NCBI RefSeq assembly: GCF_007677875.1
Contig: NZ_VEDO01000003.1
Span: forward strand, 186,001-250,000
Source: Variovorax boronicumulans
GTDB taxonomy: Bacteria; Pseudomonadota; Gammaproteobacteria; Burkholderiales; Burkholderiaceae_C
Direction of reading: 5' to 3'
DNA: 64,000 bases
The position numbers were made by a program, and so were the translations under genes. Shown one piece after another: positions 19,753 through 28,816 of the stretch. The notes below the pieces were generated by a model. The model saw only the letters and a list, made by a program, of their open reading frames with translations, made no database searches and had not been told where the DNA came from. How positions within the stretch are numbered: position 1 is the first letter of the stretch; each line of letters starts with the position of its first letter.

Positions 19753-21732
19753 TTACAGCGCGCCGTCGCCCAGCACGATGCCTTCACGGCGCGGGTCCAC
19801 GCCGCCTTGCAGCACCCACTTGCCGTCCTTCTGCACACGCATGACGGTGGAGATGCCGCTGGACTGGGCGCCGGAGTTCACCGTGTGGCCCATGGCCTGC
19901 AGGCCGCTCACGAGTCCCGTGAGGTCCAGCGTGGCGTTGGGGTTGGCGGTGGTCCTGGCGTTGGAGCCGTCGACGTTGGTGGTCGCGCTGTTGGCCGCAC
20001 CGAAGTCCACCAGCGAGGTGGCCTGCTGCGCATCCAGGCCCCAATCGAGCGCGCCGACCACGGTCTTGACCACGTACTGGATGATGGTGCCGCCGCCCGG
20101 CGAACCGGTGGCCATCATGAAGTCGTTGGTGTCGGCGCCGCGGAACACCAGCGTGGGTGCCATGGTGCTGCGGGGACGCTTGCCGGGGGCGATGCGGTTG
20201 GCGACCAGGGTGTTCGTGCTGTCCACCGGGTTGGCCGAGAAGTCGGTCAGCTGGTTGGTCAGCAGGAAGCCGCCGGTCATGTGGAAGGAGCCCATGGAGG
20301 ACTCGACCGTGGACGTGACCGAGGCGACGTTGCCGTAGGAGTCGACGATCGAGAAGTGCGTGGTGCCCGCTTCGGTCGTGGTGTCGCGTCCCAGCGGCAC
20401 GTTGCCCAGATCGCCCGGCTGGGCCGTGCGCATGCTCGTTGCCGTGTTGATCAGCGCGGCGCGGCTCTTCAGGTAGTTCTTGTCCAGCATGGTGGACATG
20501 CCGTTGCCGGGCAGCGGGATGTAGTCCGTGTCGGCCACGTACTTGTCGCGGTCGGCATAGGCCAGGCGCTCCGCTTCGGACACCAGGTGCACACCCATCA
20601 CGCTGGGCACGCCGCCTTCGTTTTCGGGATTGGTGGGACCGTAGCCCGAGAGCGTGAAATTCTCCAGGATGCCCAGAGTCTGGGCCACTGCGATGCCGCC
20701 GGACGACGGAGGGGCCATCGAGCAGACGTAGTAGGCACGGTAGGTGATGCAGGCCGGGTCGCGCTTCTTGGCCTGGTAGCCCGCCAGATCGGCCATGGTC
20801 ATGAGACCGGGCGTGATCGGCGTGCGGGCAGCATCGTCGCCGACGCTCTGCGCCACCTTGGCCACGATGGCCTCGGCGATGGGGCCCGTGTGCAACGCGT
20901 TGGCGCCCTGGCTCGCCAGCGCCTTCAGCGTGTCGGCGTAAGGCAGGTTCTTGGTCGTGTCGCCGGCCTTCTTCGGGGTGCCGTCCGGATTGAAGAAGGC
21001 CGCCACGGCATTCGCGTCGAGCCGCAGGCTGTTGGCATTGCTGCCGATGGCGTCGCCCATGCGGCGCGGAATGATGTAACCGTTCGTCGCCAGGTTGATG
21101 CCTTCGGCGAAGAGCCCGTTCCACTGAAGCCGGCCATGCTCCTTGTGCGCCATCTCCATCATGCGCATGACGCCGGGCACACCGATCGAGCGGCCGCTGC
21201 GCCGGGCATTCGGCACAGGACCGGGTGAACCCGGGTCGGCCTGATTCTGGCGGGCGAGGTAGTAATTGGTGGCGGCCGCAGGCGCCGTCTCGCGGCCGTC
21301 GTAGGCCGTGATCTTCTTGGTCCGGGCGTCGTAATACATCATGAACGCGCTGCCGGCGATGGTGCTCGACTGCGGTTCCACCAGGCCCAGCACGGCCTGC
21401 ACGGCGATCGCCGCATCGGCGGCGGTGCCGCCGGCCTTCAGGACCTCGCAGCCCGCCTTGACAGCCAGCGGCGTGTTGGCCACGACCATGTAGCTGTTGG
21501 AGTTCTTGGCCTTGTACCCGAGGCGGTAATCGGAAGCGGCCTCCGGCGCCGCCGGGTCGCCGGCCAGGCCGGAGCCCACCGTGACGGGCGTGCCGCTGCT
21601 GTTCAGCAGAGAGCAGCTGCTCGGGTTGGTGTCGACGATCAGGTCGTCGCCATCACCGCCGCAGGCGACGACCGCCAGCGCGATGGCGATGGGGGTCGCG
21701 ATCCAGAGAGGGGTGCGTGTTGTGAGTTTCAT
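19753..21732 (-). CDS. ggt: Gamma-glutamyltransferase (lipoprotein form)
   Basis: A 659-residue Ntn hydrolase that hydrolyses or transfers gamma-glutamyl groups, for example from glutathione. The N-terminus MKLTTRTPLWIATPIAIALA ends in a VVAC lipobox, so the precursor is probably lipid-anchored in the periplasm. Family hallmarks include AGGTAADAAIAVQAVLG near the start of the mature chain and the autoprocessing site EAGTTHFSIVDSYGNV, where Thr457 would become the N-terminus of the small subunit. GSPGGGTIIQYV is the oxyanion-region glycine motif. It is longer than E. coli Ggt (580 residues) owing to the anchor and insertions. It is monocistronic with its own terminator. Confidence 0.92.
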   Translation of the reverse strand: MKLTTRTPLWIATPIAIALAVVACGGDGDDLIVDTNPSSCSLLNSSGTPVTVGSGLAGDPAAPEAASDYRLGYKAKNSNSYMVVANTPLAVKAGCEVLKAGGTAADAAIAVQAVLGLVEPQSSTIAGSAFMMYYDARTKKITAYDGRETAPAAATNYYLARQNQADPGSPGPVPNARRSGRSIGVPGVMRMMEMAHKEHGRLQWNGLFAEGINLATNGYIIPRRMGDAIGSNANSLRLDANAVAAFFNPDGTPKKAGDTTKNLPYADTLKALASQGANALHTGPIAEAIVAKVAQSVGDDAARTPITPGLMTMADLAGYQAKKRDPACITYRAYYVCSMAPPSSGGIAVAQTLGILENFTLSGYGPTNPENEGGVPSVMGVHLVSEAERLAYADRDKYVADTDYIPLPGNGMSTMLDKNYLKSRAALINTATSMRTAQPGDLGNVPLGRDTTTEAGTTHFSIVDSYGNVASVTSTVESSMGSFHMTGGFLLTNQLTDFSANPVDSTNTLVANRIAPGKRPRSTMAPTLVFRGADTNDFMMATGSPGGGTIIQYVVKTVVGALDWGLDAQQATSLVDFGAANSATTNVDGSNARTTANPNATLDLTGLVSGLQAMGHTVNSGAQSSGISTVMRVQKDGKWVLQGGVDPRREGIVLGDGAL

Positions 21733-21865
21733 TTTCAAGGGATAGACCTCGGAACAGAGAACTGCGCCCCAGGATGGGGCACAGGGCGACGTGGGAAGCA
21801 TCGACTGTGCCAGCCCCGTCGTCGCCGCGGCCATTGCGGCAAACCAGCAAAAGTGTTGCCGGGTG

Positions 21866-22780
21866 TTACGAGCGTTTTGCGGGGACGCTGCGCGCGGGCA
21901 GGCGCACCACGCCCGTCGCCAGTGCCGTCCCGCACAGGATCACCACGCCGCAGCCCAGCATCGCGGGCGTCAGCGCTTCGCCAAGCAGCAGCGTGCCGTA
22001 CAGCACGCCGAACACCGGCACCACGAAGGTCACGGTCAGCGTGCGGGCGGGGCCGACCCGCGCGATCAGCCGGAAGAACAGGATGTAGGCCAGTGCCGTG
22101 CACAGCACGCCCACGGCGAGCAGGCTGGCGAGGGCCGTGATGCTGGGCGCACGGCCGGGCCACAGCCACAGCGCGGGCAGCGCCAGACCCAGCGTGGCGC
22201 CCAACTGGCTTCCTGCGGCCAGCACCAGCGGCTTGACATCGGCCAGATAGCGCTTGGTGAAGGTGGCGGCCAGCGCATAGCAGATGCAGGCCAGCAGGCA
22301 GGCCAGCACGGCCCAGCCCGTGGCGGCGGCGCCGGCCTTGGGCGTGAAGCTGGCCTTGTTCCAGGCCAGCAGCGCCACGCCCACGAATCCCAGCGTCAGG
22401 CCCAGGCTGCGCGAGGCGCCGGGCCGCTCGCGCAGCCAGGCCCAGGCCACCACCGCGCCGAACAGCGGCACGGTGGCGTTGAGGATCGCCGACAAGCCGG
22501 TAGAGATCGACAGCACCGCGTACGAGTACAGCGCGAACGGAATGCCCGAGTTGAGCAGGCCCACGAACAGCACCGGCCGGTGGTGGCGCACGAGTTCGGG
22601 CAGCAGGCCGCGCCGCCACAGCAGCGGCAACAGGCACAGCGCCGCGACGCCCACGCGCGCGGCGGCCGTCGGCAGCGGACCCAGCTCCATCGCGGCATTG
22701 CGCATGAACAGGAAGGAGGCGCCCCACAGCGCCGAGAGCAGCAGAAAGTCGCCGAGCCAGGCGCTGCGCGGCTGGCTCAT
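21866..22780 (-). CDS. DMT superfamily (EamA) transporter
   Basis: A 304-residue inner-membrane protein with ten hydrophobic segments in two EamA repeats. It begins with the typical LLSALWGASFLFMR and has a second repeat around ACLLACICYALAATFTKRYL. It probably exports a small metabolite. Its start overlaps the stop of ogt (ATGA), making it the last gene of an alkylation-repair operon. The association with two alkylation-repair genes is by position, and a functional link, such as removal of an alkylating metabolite, is only a possibility. Confidence 0.88.
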   Translation of the reverse strand: MSQPRSAWLGDFLLLSALWGASFLFMRNAAMELGPLPTAAARVGVAALCLLPLLWRRGLLPELVRHHRPVLFVGLLNSGIPFALYSYAVLSISTGLSAILNATVPLFGAVVAWAWLRERPGASRSLGLTLGFVGVALLAWNKASFTPKAGAAATGWAVLACLLACICYALAATFTKRYLADVKPLVLAAGSQLGATLGLALPALWLWPGRAPSITALASLLAVGVLCTALAYILFFRLIARVGPARTLTVTFVVPVFGVLYGTLLLGEALTPAMLGCGVVILCGTALATGVVRLPARSVPAKRS

Positions 22781-23292
22781 GCGGCGAGTTCCAGCAGCGC
22801 GCTCTCGCGCCGCAGCAGCGCGCTCTTGCGCGGCAGCCCGCCCGCGTAGCCCGTCAGCGCACCGGCGTGGCCCACCACGCGGTGGCAGGGCACGATCACG
22901 CTGATCGGGTTGCGGCCCACGGCCGCGCCCACGGCGCGCACGGCGGCCGGGCGCGCGAGCCGGTGGGCGAGCACGCCGTAGCTGCAGGTGGCGCCGGGCG
23001 CGATCTCCAGCAGGGCCTGCCAGACCGCGCGCTGGAAAGCGGTGCCGCCGGACAGATCCAGCGGCAGCGCGAAGTGCTCGCGCGTGCCGGCGAAGTAGGC
23101 CAGCAACTGCTCCTGTGCGGCCAGCAGCACCGGGTGCTGTGCGGCCCGGGGCCAGGCATCGGGCCGCGGCTGGTGGCGCTGGCCGTCGAACCAGGCGCCG
23201 TTCACCCCGGCCTCGGAGGCCGACAGCACCATGGCGCCCAGCGGCGTGTCGATGCGGGTGTGGACGGTGGACGGGTGGAACTGCATGCTCAT
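22777..23292 (-). CDS. ogt: Methylated-DNA-[protein]-cysteine S-methyltransferase
   Basis: A 171-residue suicide repair enzyme that removes O6-alkyl groups from guanine. It has the acceptor cysteine in ISVIVPCHRVVG and the helix-turn-helix region FQRAVWQALLEIAPGATCSYG. The arginine finger area (VRAVGAAVGRNP) is present. The length fits Ogt rather than full Ada. The start overlaps the upstream glycosylase stop (ATGA) and its own stop overlaps the DMT gene, so the three are translationally coupled. It has no N-terminal Ada domain; that domain is instead fused to the glycosylase. Confidence 0.93.
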   Translation of the reverse strand: MSMQFHPSTVHTRIDTPLGAMVLSASEAGVNGAWFDGQRHQPRPDAWPRAAQHPVLLAAQEQLLAYFAGTREHFALPLDLSGGTAFQRAVWQALLEIAPGATCSYGVLAHRLARPAAVRAVGAAVGRNPISVIVPCHRVVGHAGALTGYAGGLPRKSALLRRESALLELAA

Positions 23293-24824
23293 TCCTTCGG
23301 GGTCTTGCGGATGGGGCGTGCCGGCAGCAGCGCCCAGGCGCGCAGCACGGCATAGCTGCGCCAGGGTTTCCAGGGTTCAGACGCGGCCTCGGCCGCGCGC
23401 GCGGGCTGCGGCGCGTCGCGTACGCCCAGCGCGTTGTGCAGCGCCACGTCGCCGGCAGGGAAGGCGTCGGGCCAGCGCAGCGCGCGCATGGCGATGTACT
23501 GCGCGGTCCAGTCGCCGATGCCGGGCAGGGCCTTGAGCGCGGCGATGGTGGCCGGCACGTCGCCACCGGGCTGCAGGTTCAGACCCTGTGCCGCGGCGCG
23601 CGACAGCGCCACGATGGCGGCCTGGCGCTGGCGCACGATGCCCAGGCCGCCCAGCGCGTCGCCGGCGGCATCGCCGAGCTCGGCCAGTGCCTGCGGCGCC
23701 GGGAACAAATGGGTGAGGCCGGGCTCCGGCGTGGCGATGGGCTGGCCGAAGCGCGTGACCAGGCGGCTGGCCAGCGTGCGCGCGGCCGCCACGGTGATCT
23801 GCTGGCCCAGCACGGCGCGCACGGCCAGCTCGTAGCCGTCCATGCAGCCCGGCACGCGCAGGCCGGCGCCATCGGGAAAGCGTGCGCCCAGCACGGCGTG
23901 GATGGCCTGCGGATCGGCATCCAGGTCGAGCAGCACGCGCACGCGCCGGATCACGAGCGGCAGCACCGCGCGCAGGCTGTCGGAGACGCGCAGCAGCAAC
24001 TGGTGGCGCTCCGGCGCGAAGGCCATGTGCAGCCAGCCCTCGTGCCGCTGCCCGCCGGCCTGCAGGGCCAGCGTGCGCGCGATGCCGGGGGCCGCCGCTT
24101 CCGGGCCGGCGACGGTCTCCATGCCCGGAATCTGGCGCGCCGCGAAGAAGGCCATCATGGCTTGCCAGTCGTATGGCGGGCGGTAGCCCAGGCGCACCTG
24201 GCTGCCTTGGCCTTCGCGCTGACCGCCGGCGCGGCGCAGGGCGGCGGGATTGAGCCCGTAGTGGGCGGCAAAGGCCGCATTGAAGCGGCGCAGGCTGTGG
24301 AACCCGCTGGCCTGGGCCACCTGGGCGATGGGCAGGTCGGTGTCGGCCAGCAGCTGCTTGGCGGCCAGCAGCCGGCGTGTCTGCAGGTATTGCAGCGGCG
24401 AGACGCCGAACTGCGCTTCGAAGATGCGGCGCACGTGCCGGTCGGACACCCCGAGCCGCTCGGCCAGTGCCTGCACCGTAGGCCCGGCCTCCGGCCAGGC
24501 GTCGGGCGCGTCGAGCAGCTGCGCGGCCTGCTGTGCGAGGATGCTCGAGGCGTCCTGCGTCGACCACGGCAGCGCCTGCGGCGCCAGTTCGGGACGGCAG
24601 CGCAGGCAAGGGCGAAAGCCGGCGCGCTCGGCCTGGGCGGCGTGCTCGAAGAAGCGGCAGTTCTCGCGCCGCGGCGTCTTCACGCTGCAGACCGGCCGGC
24701 AGTAGATGCCGGTGCTGGTGACGCCCGTGAAGAAGCGCCCGTCGAAGCGCGCATCGCGGGCGGCCAGCGCGCGGTAGCGGGCTGCGTCCAGCGGGTCGCC
24801 AGGGGAGGGGGTCGACGGGTCCAT
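23289..24824 (-). CDS. Ada-type regulator fused to AlkA 3-methyladenine glycosylase
   Basis: A 511-residue three-part protein. The N-terminal Ada zinc domain has four cysteines (IYCRPVC then FRPCLRC), where the first accepts methyl groups from phosphotriesters. An AraC helix-turn-helix region follows (LGVSDRHVRRIFEAQFGVSP, then VAQASGFHSLRRFNAAF). The C-terminal 300 residues are an AlkA glycosylase with helix-hairpin-helix LPGIGDWTAQYIAMRALRW and the catalytic Asp in PAGDVAL. It combines methylation sensing, transcriptional activation and base excision. An in-frame ATG at 24836 adds four residues; neither start has a clear ribosome site. It heads the operon with ogt and an exporter and probably activates it. 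Confidence 0.92.
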   Translation of the reverse strand: MDPSTPSPGDPLDAARYRALAARDARFDGRFFTGVTSTGIYCRPVCSVKTPRRENCRFFEHAAQAERAGFRPCLRCRPELAPQALPWSTQDASSILAQQAAQLLDAPDAWPEAGPTVQALAERLGVSDRHVRRIFEAQFGVSPLQYLQTRRLLAAKQLLADTDLPIAQVAQASGFHSLRRFNAAFAAHYGLNPAALRRAGGQREGQGSQVRLGYRPPYDWQAMMAFFAARQIPGMETVAGPEAAAPGIARTLALQAGGQRHEGWLHMAFAPERHQLLLRVSDSLRAVLPLVIRRVRVLLDLDADPQAIHAVLGARFPDGAGLRVPGCMDGYELAVRAVLGQQITVAAARTLASRLVTRFGQPIATPEPGLTHLFPAPQALAELGDAAGDALGGLGIVRQRQAAIVALSRAAAQGLNLQPGGDVPATIAALKALPGIGDWTAQYIAMRALRWPDAFPAGDVALHNALGVRDAPQPARAAEAASEPWKPWRSYAVLRAWALLPARPIRKTPKE

Positions 24825-24969
24825 GGCCGGGATCATAGGTGGCAGGCCGCCGCGCGACTCGCCGTTTTCGGACATGTGCCCCGCCGCGTGCCGACAGGCC
24901 CGCGGGACCCCGGCCGACATCCGCGCTGCCGCCGGCGCAGCACCATGGCGGCCGAAAGGACGTCTAGTC

Positions 24970-25275
24970 ATGACCACGAACAACCACTATTGCGTGACCG
25001 CCGTGCGCTACCAGAACCAGCAACTTACAGCCGTTCAGCTGGGGCAGGGCGATGGCAGCGGCGCCTGGCAGCAGGAACCGCATGAAGTGCCGGTCGACGA
25101 GGTCGCTGCGCGCATCGACGCGGGCGACCCGGTGCACGCCCTGCTGCGCGATGGCGCCCAGGTGACGCTGGGTCCGCGCCTGAAGGTGGTGCAGGGCGAA
25201 GAGGGCCGCCGCTCGCTCGCCCTGGACAACCAGCCCAGCGACTGCCTGGAGCTGGCCGACCTGGAGCGCTTCTGA
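24970..25275 (+). CDS. Conserved small protein, function unknown
   Basis: A 101-residue soluble protein with no signal peptide. It is beta-rich in appearance (YCVTAVRYQNQQLTAVQLG) and acidic, with a C-terminal CLELADLERF. AAAGGA lies eight bases before the start. Two bases separate it from the next small gene, so the pair is probably one operon. I recognise the type as a DUF3892-like Burkholderiales protein only tentatively and assign no function. Confidence 0.6.
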   Translation: MTTNNHYCVTAVRYQNQQLTAVQLGQGDGSGAWQQEPHEVPVDEVAARIDAGDPVHALLRDGAQVTLGPRLKVVQGEEGRRSLALDNQPSDCLELADLERF

Positions 25276-25277
25276 CC

Positions 25278-25538
25278 ATGCAGCGCAAGCCCCTGAACCA
25301 CGTGCAGTACGTGGCCGAACTGAACCAGCGCCTCTGGGCCGATCCGGAGTTCTCCGAAGGCATGGCCTTTCGCATCTACCCGGACGGCAAAATCGCGGGC
25401 TACCTGCGCGATGCATCCGATGTCGGCACTTGCCGCATTCCGGCGGTGTTCTCCCGCATCGAGCAATGCGTGGCGCGCGAGTTCGAACTGGTCGTGCCGG
25501 TGGTGGCGCCGCCCGTGGCCGAAGGCATGCTGGCGTAG
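25278..25538 (+). CDS. Conserved small protein, function unknown
   Basis: An 86-residue soluble protein with a mixed composition (LNHVQYVAELNQRLWADPEF near the start). A central FRIYPDGKIAGYLRD suggests a short beta hairpin. It starts two bases after the stop of the preceding 101-residue gene and probably relies on reinitiation from it. No recognisable catalytic motif is present. Codon use matches the neighbours, so it looks like a resident gene. It is followed by the UspA gene after 59 bases. Confidence 0.6.
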   Translation: MQRKPLNHVQYVAELNQRLWADPEFSEGMAFRIYPDGKIAGYLRDASDVGTCRIPAVFSRIEQCVAREFELVVPVVAPPVAEGMLA

Positions 25539-25597
25539 CGGGCTGCGCCCTGGCGCGCGCCTAAACTCGGGCCTTCGCTACCTGCAAGGAGACCCGC

Positions 25598-26044
25598 ATG
25601 TACAAGCAGATCCTGGTGCCCGTGGACGGTTCGCAGACCGCGCTGGCCGCGTTGCGCCACGCCGTGGAACTCGCGCGCGCCTTCCAGGCGGAGCTCTTCG
25701 TCGTCCACGTCATCGACATCTACCCTTTCCTGGGCGTAGGAACGGACACCGCCGTGGGCCAGGCCGATTACCTGGCGGCCGCGAACGCCAATGCAGAAGG
25801 CGCGCTGCGCGCGGCGCTGGCCATCGTCGAAGCCGCCGGCCTGCCCTGCGAATCAGCCACCGTCGAGGGCCATGCCGCCGAGGAGGGCATCCTGCAGGCG
25901 GCCGGTACCTGCGGCGCGGACCTGATCGTGATGGGCTCGCACGGCCGGCGCGGCATCGAGAAGCTGCTGCTGGGCAGCGTCACGCAGCGCGTGCTGCAGA
26001 ACGCGCGCGTGCCGGTGCTGGTGGTGCGCGGCAGCGAAGCCTGA
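25598..26044 (+). CDS. Universal stress protein, UspA family
   Basis: A 148-residue single-domain Usp. It starts with the usual [18 protein letters not shown] and retains the ATP-binding signature near the C-terminus ([20 protein letters not shown]), which identifies the nucleotide-binding UspFG/MJ0577 type rather than the ATP-free UspA type. AAGGAG is well placed before the start. It is followed by the OsmC gene 58 bases on, and both are typical of stress-protection clusters. Role: cytoplasmic stress survival; no specific partner can be named. Confidence 0.92.
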   Translation: MYKQILVPVDGSQTALAALRHAVELARAFQAELFVVHVIDIYPFLGVGTDTAVGQADYLAAANANAEGALRAALAIVEAAGLPCESATVEGHAAEEGILQAAGTCGADLIVMGSHGRRGIEKLLLGSVTQRVLQNARVPVLVVRGSEA

Positions 26045-26102
26045 GCGGCCCAGCCTGCGGCCGTGGCACCATCGGCGCCCGTCCACCCGCCGAAGGAGCG
26101 CC

Positions 26103-26513
26103 ATGTCCGCCGATGTCACCCTGCACGCCACCCTGGGCGCCACACCCTACGCCGTCGCGTTCCGCGACGAGGCCGGTCACCGCTGGAGCGGTGACGAGCC
26201 AGCGGCCCAGGGCGGCGGCGACACCGGGCCCACGCCGCACGCGCTGCTGCTGTCCAGTCTGGGTGCCTGCACGGCCATCACGCTCAAGATGTTCGCGGCC
26301 CGCAAGCAGTGGCCGCTGGAAGGCGTCGAGGTCGCACTGACGCTGCGCGCCGCTGCACCGGGCGCAGCGGGCACCGACATTGAACGCCACATCACGCTGC
26401 AGGGCCCGCTCGACGCGGCCCAGCGCGAGCGCCTGCTGGCCGTGGCCAATGCCTGCCCGATCCACAAGGTGCTGACAGGCGAGGTGCGCATCGCGACCGC
26501 GCTGGCGTCATAG
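26103..26513 (+). CDS. OsmC family protein
   Basis: A 136-residue OsmC/Ohr-fold protein. The two redox cysteines are visible, one in [20 protein letters not shown] and one in [10 protein letters not shown], so a thiol peroxidase or hydroperoxide-reducing role is likely. The sequence fits the YhfA/OsmC subgroup better than Ohr. AAGGAG precedes the start. It is in line with the UspA gene upstream and convergent with a LysR gene whose stop is 16 bases away. Confidence 0.88.
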   Translation: MSADVTLHATLGATPYAVAFRDEAGHRWSGDEPAAQGGGDTGPTPHALLLSSLGACTAITLKMFAARKQWPLEGVEVALTLRAAAPGAAGTDIERHITLQGPLDAAQRERLLAVANACPIHKVLTGEVRIATALAS

Positions 26514-26529
26514 GCCCAGGCTTTCGCCG

Positions 26530-27444
26530 TCAGCCCGCAGCGCCCTGGGCCAGTTCCGCCGCGACCACCACGACCAGCTCGCGCAGCCAGCGGTGCGCGG
26601 GATCGTCGCGGTACCGCACGTGCCAGGCCATCTGCACCGGGAAGCTGCCCAGGTCCACCGGCGCGGGCAGCACCTTGAGCCGCGCGTCGCCGGCCAGGCG
26701 GCGGCAGATCTGGCGCGGCAGCGTGGCGCAGTAGTCGGTCACGGCCACGAGCTCGGGGATGGCGAGGAAGTGCGTGACCGAGACAGCCACCTCGCGCTTG
26801 AGCTGCGCGCGCTCCAGCCGCTGGAACAGCCCCGCGCGCAGCCGGCCCGGCGGCAGCATGTTGACGTGTTTGAGCCGCTCGTACTGCCGACGCGTGATGC
26901 GCGTGCCGATCTCGGGATGGTCGGCACGCACCACGCAGGCCAGGCCATCGTCCATGAGGTGCTGTACGACCAGGTTGTCGGGCGGATCCGTGATGCGGCC
27001 GAACACCATGGCCGTGGCGCCCGAGACGACGCCGGTCTCGGCCAGGTCGGCGCCGTAGGGCGTGAGCCGCAGCCGGATGCCGGGCGCCAGCGCGCGCAGC
27101 CGCGCCACCAGCGCAGGCACCAGCACGTACTCCACATAGCTGTTGGGCGCGATCGTGACAAGGCGCTGCGCGCTGGCCGGGTCGAAGGCCTGCTGGCCGC
27201 GCACCAGGCCGTCCAGCGATGCGAGCGCTTCGGCGATGGCCGGCGCCAGCTCCTCGGCCTTGGGCGTGGGCTGCATGCCGTAGCGCTCGCGGATGAACAG
27301 CGGGTCCTGCAGCAGCGCGCGCAGCCGCGTCAGCGCGTTCGACAGCGCCGGCTGCGTGATCCCAAGGCGCTCGGCCGCGCGCGTCACGCTGCGCTCCTCC
27401 ATCAGGGCCAGGAAGACGGGCAGCAGGTTCAGGTCGTAGCGCAT
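26530..27444 (-). CDS. LysR-type transcriptional regulator
   Basis: A 304-residue regulator with an N-terminal winged helix (YDLNLLPVFLALMEERSVTR, then ITQPALSNALTRLRALLQDP) in the NodD-like style and an effector-binding domain from about residue 92. It is divergent from the old yellow enzyme gene, whose start lies 104 bases away, and the arrangement suggests that it controls that gene. The start at 27444 matches the typical MRYDLNLL opening; longer in-frame starts up to 27531 would run through the intergenic inverted repeat and are unlikely. Confidence 0.9.
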   Translation of the reverse strand: MRYDLNLLPVFLALMEERSVTRAAERLGITQPALSNALTRLRALLQDPLFIRERYGMQPTPKAEELAPAIAEALASLDGLVRGQQAFDPASAQRLVTIAPNSYVEYVLVPALVARLRALAPGIRLRLTPYGADLAETGVVSGATAMVFGRITDPPDNLVVQHLMDDGLACVVRADHPEIGTRITRRQYERLKHVNMLPPGRLRAGLFQRLERAQLKREVAVSVTHFLAIPELVAVTDYCATLPRQICRRLAGDARLKVLPAPVDLGSFPVQMAWHVRYRDDPAHRWLRELVVVVAAELAQGAAG

Positions 27445-27446
27445 CC

Positions 27447-27470
27447 AGATATGTTGCTTTGGAAATATCT
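27447..27470. promoter_or_regulatory. Candidate LysR binding site upstream of the old yellow enzyme gene
   Basis: AGATAT (27447-27452) and ATATCT (27465-27470) form an inverted repeat with a 12-base spacer and contain a T-N11-A pattern. The surrounding 50 bases are markedly AT-richer than the genes on either side. The site is immediately upstream of the LysR start and about 80 bases upstream of the reductase start. Assignment is by position and symmetry alone. Confidence 0.4.
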
Positions 27471-27548
27471 GAAATTCAACGAATAAATTGGATGAATGGG
27501 TCATGGCGCCCCAAACTTCGCTCCATCCCACTGCAACGGAGCTGCACC

Positions 27549-28640
27549 ATGACCACCGACACCTTGTTCACCCCGACCCGCCTGGGCGCCATCGACGTGA
27601 AGAACCGCATCGCCATGGCCCCGCTGACGCGCTCGCGCGCCGGCATGGACGGCGTGCCCTCGCCGCTGGCAGCCACCTACTACGCCCAGCGCGCCTCGGC
27701 CGGCCTGCTGATCGCCGAGGCCACCAACATCTCGCGCCAGGCGCGCGGCTATGCCTGGACGCCCGGCATCTACACCGATGCGCAGGTGGCCGGCTGGAAG
27801 CCCGTGACCGAGGCCGTACACGCCGCCGGCGGCCGCATCGTGCTGCAGCTGTGGCATGTGGGCCGCATGTCGCACATTAGCCTGCAGGAAGGCGGTGTCG
27901 CGCCGGTCGCGCCCTCGGCCCTGCAGGCCGGCGGCAATGTCTTCACCGAGGCGGGCTTCGAGGCGCCCTCGGCACCGCGCGCACTTGACTTGCACGAGAT
28001 CGCCGCCATCGTCGAGGACTACCGCCAGGCCGCCGTGCGCGCCAAGGCGGCCGGTTTCGACGGCGTGGAGGTGCATGCCGCGAACGGCTACCTGCTCGAG
28101 CAGTTCCTGCGCGACAGCACGAACCGGCGCACCGACCGCTACGGCGGCTCCATCGAGAACCGCGCCCGTCTCACGCTGGAAGTGGCCGAGGCGGTGGCCG
28201 GTGTCTGGGGGGCGGACCGCGTGGGTCTGCGCCTGTCGCCGCTGTCCACCGCCATCGGCGACACACCGCTGGACAGCCAGCCGCAGCAAACGCATGGCTA
28301 CCTCGCCAGCCGCCTGGGCAGCATGGGCCTGGCCTACCTGCATGTGGTGGAAGGCCAGATGCATGCCGAAGACGGCGCCAGCCACTTCGACAACGCGGCC
28401 TTGCGCCAGGCCTTCGGCGGCGCCTACATCGCCAACAACGGCTACGACCGCCAGCGCGCCATCGCGGCCACGGCTGCAGGCCATGCCGACATGGTGGCTT
28501 TCGGCCGCGACTTCATCGGCAATCCCGATCTGGTCGAGCGCTTGCAGCACGGCTTGCCGCTGTTCAATGCGCCGGCTGCAGGCTACTTCGGCGGAGGCGC
28601 GGAGGGCTATACCGAATTCACGGCCGCGAAGGCGGCCTGA
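27549..28640 (+). CDS. Alkene reductase, old yellow enzyme family
   Basis: A 363-residue FMN enzyme of the NemA/OYE class that reduces activated C=C bonds or nitro compounds with NADPH. It has KNRIAMAPLTRSRA, the FMN region LQLWHVGRMSH, the substrate-anchoring pair in VEVHAANGYLLEQFLRD, RTDRYGGSIENRARL, and the C-terminal VAFGRDFIGNPDLVERLQ. GGAG lies before the start. It is divergent from a LysR regulator and probably induced by electrophiles through it. The physiological substrate is unknown. Confidence 0.93.
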   Translation: MTTDTLFTPTRLGAIDVKNRIAMAPLTRSRAGMDGVPSPLAATYYAQRASAGLLIAEATNISRQARGYAWTPGIYTDAQVAGWKPVTEAVHAAGGRIVLQLWHVGRMSHISLQEGGVAPVAPSALQAGGNVFTEAGFEAPSAPRALDLHEIAAIVEDYRQAAVRAKAAGFDGVEVHAANGYLLEQFLRDSTNRRTDRYGGSIENRARLTLEVAEAVAGVWGADRVGLRLSPLSTAIGDTPLDSQPQQTHGYLASRLGSMGLAYLHVVEGQMHAEDGASHFDNAALRQAFGGAYIANNGYDRQRAIAATAAGHADMVAFGRDFIGNPDLVERLQHGLPLFNAPAAGYFGGGAEGYTEFTAAKAA

Positions 28641-28816
28641 ACCGACGCCGGGGCGCCCCGTCCGGCCGGCTTATCCCGGCCGGCTGTGGACATCCCTGGG
28701 GACAGCGGCTGGACGGCGGCGCCAGAGCCAGGCCCCACGCGGGCTGGCGCTGCGCTGCCTCTTTTTTGGGCGTTGCCCGTGGCCTGCCTGCGGCCGCAGG
28801 CCCTGGCGCGGGCCGC

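Noticed and set aside
28755-28770. T-run (CTTTTTTG) after the old yellow enzyme gene as a Rho-independent terminator
   Set aside because: The GC-rich sequence before it does not form a convincing stem, so I did not list it.
28641-28816. Possible small gene or RNA in the 176-base gap downstream of the reductase gene
   Set aside because: The gap is GC-rich with short palindromes such as CCTGCGGCCGCAGG, but I see no ribosome site, coding bias or tRNA-like fold.
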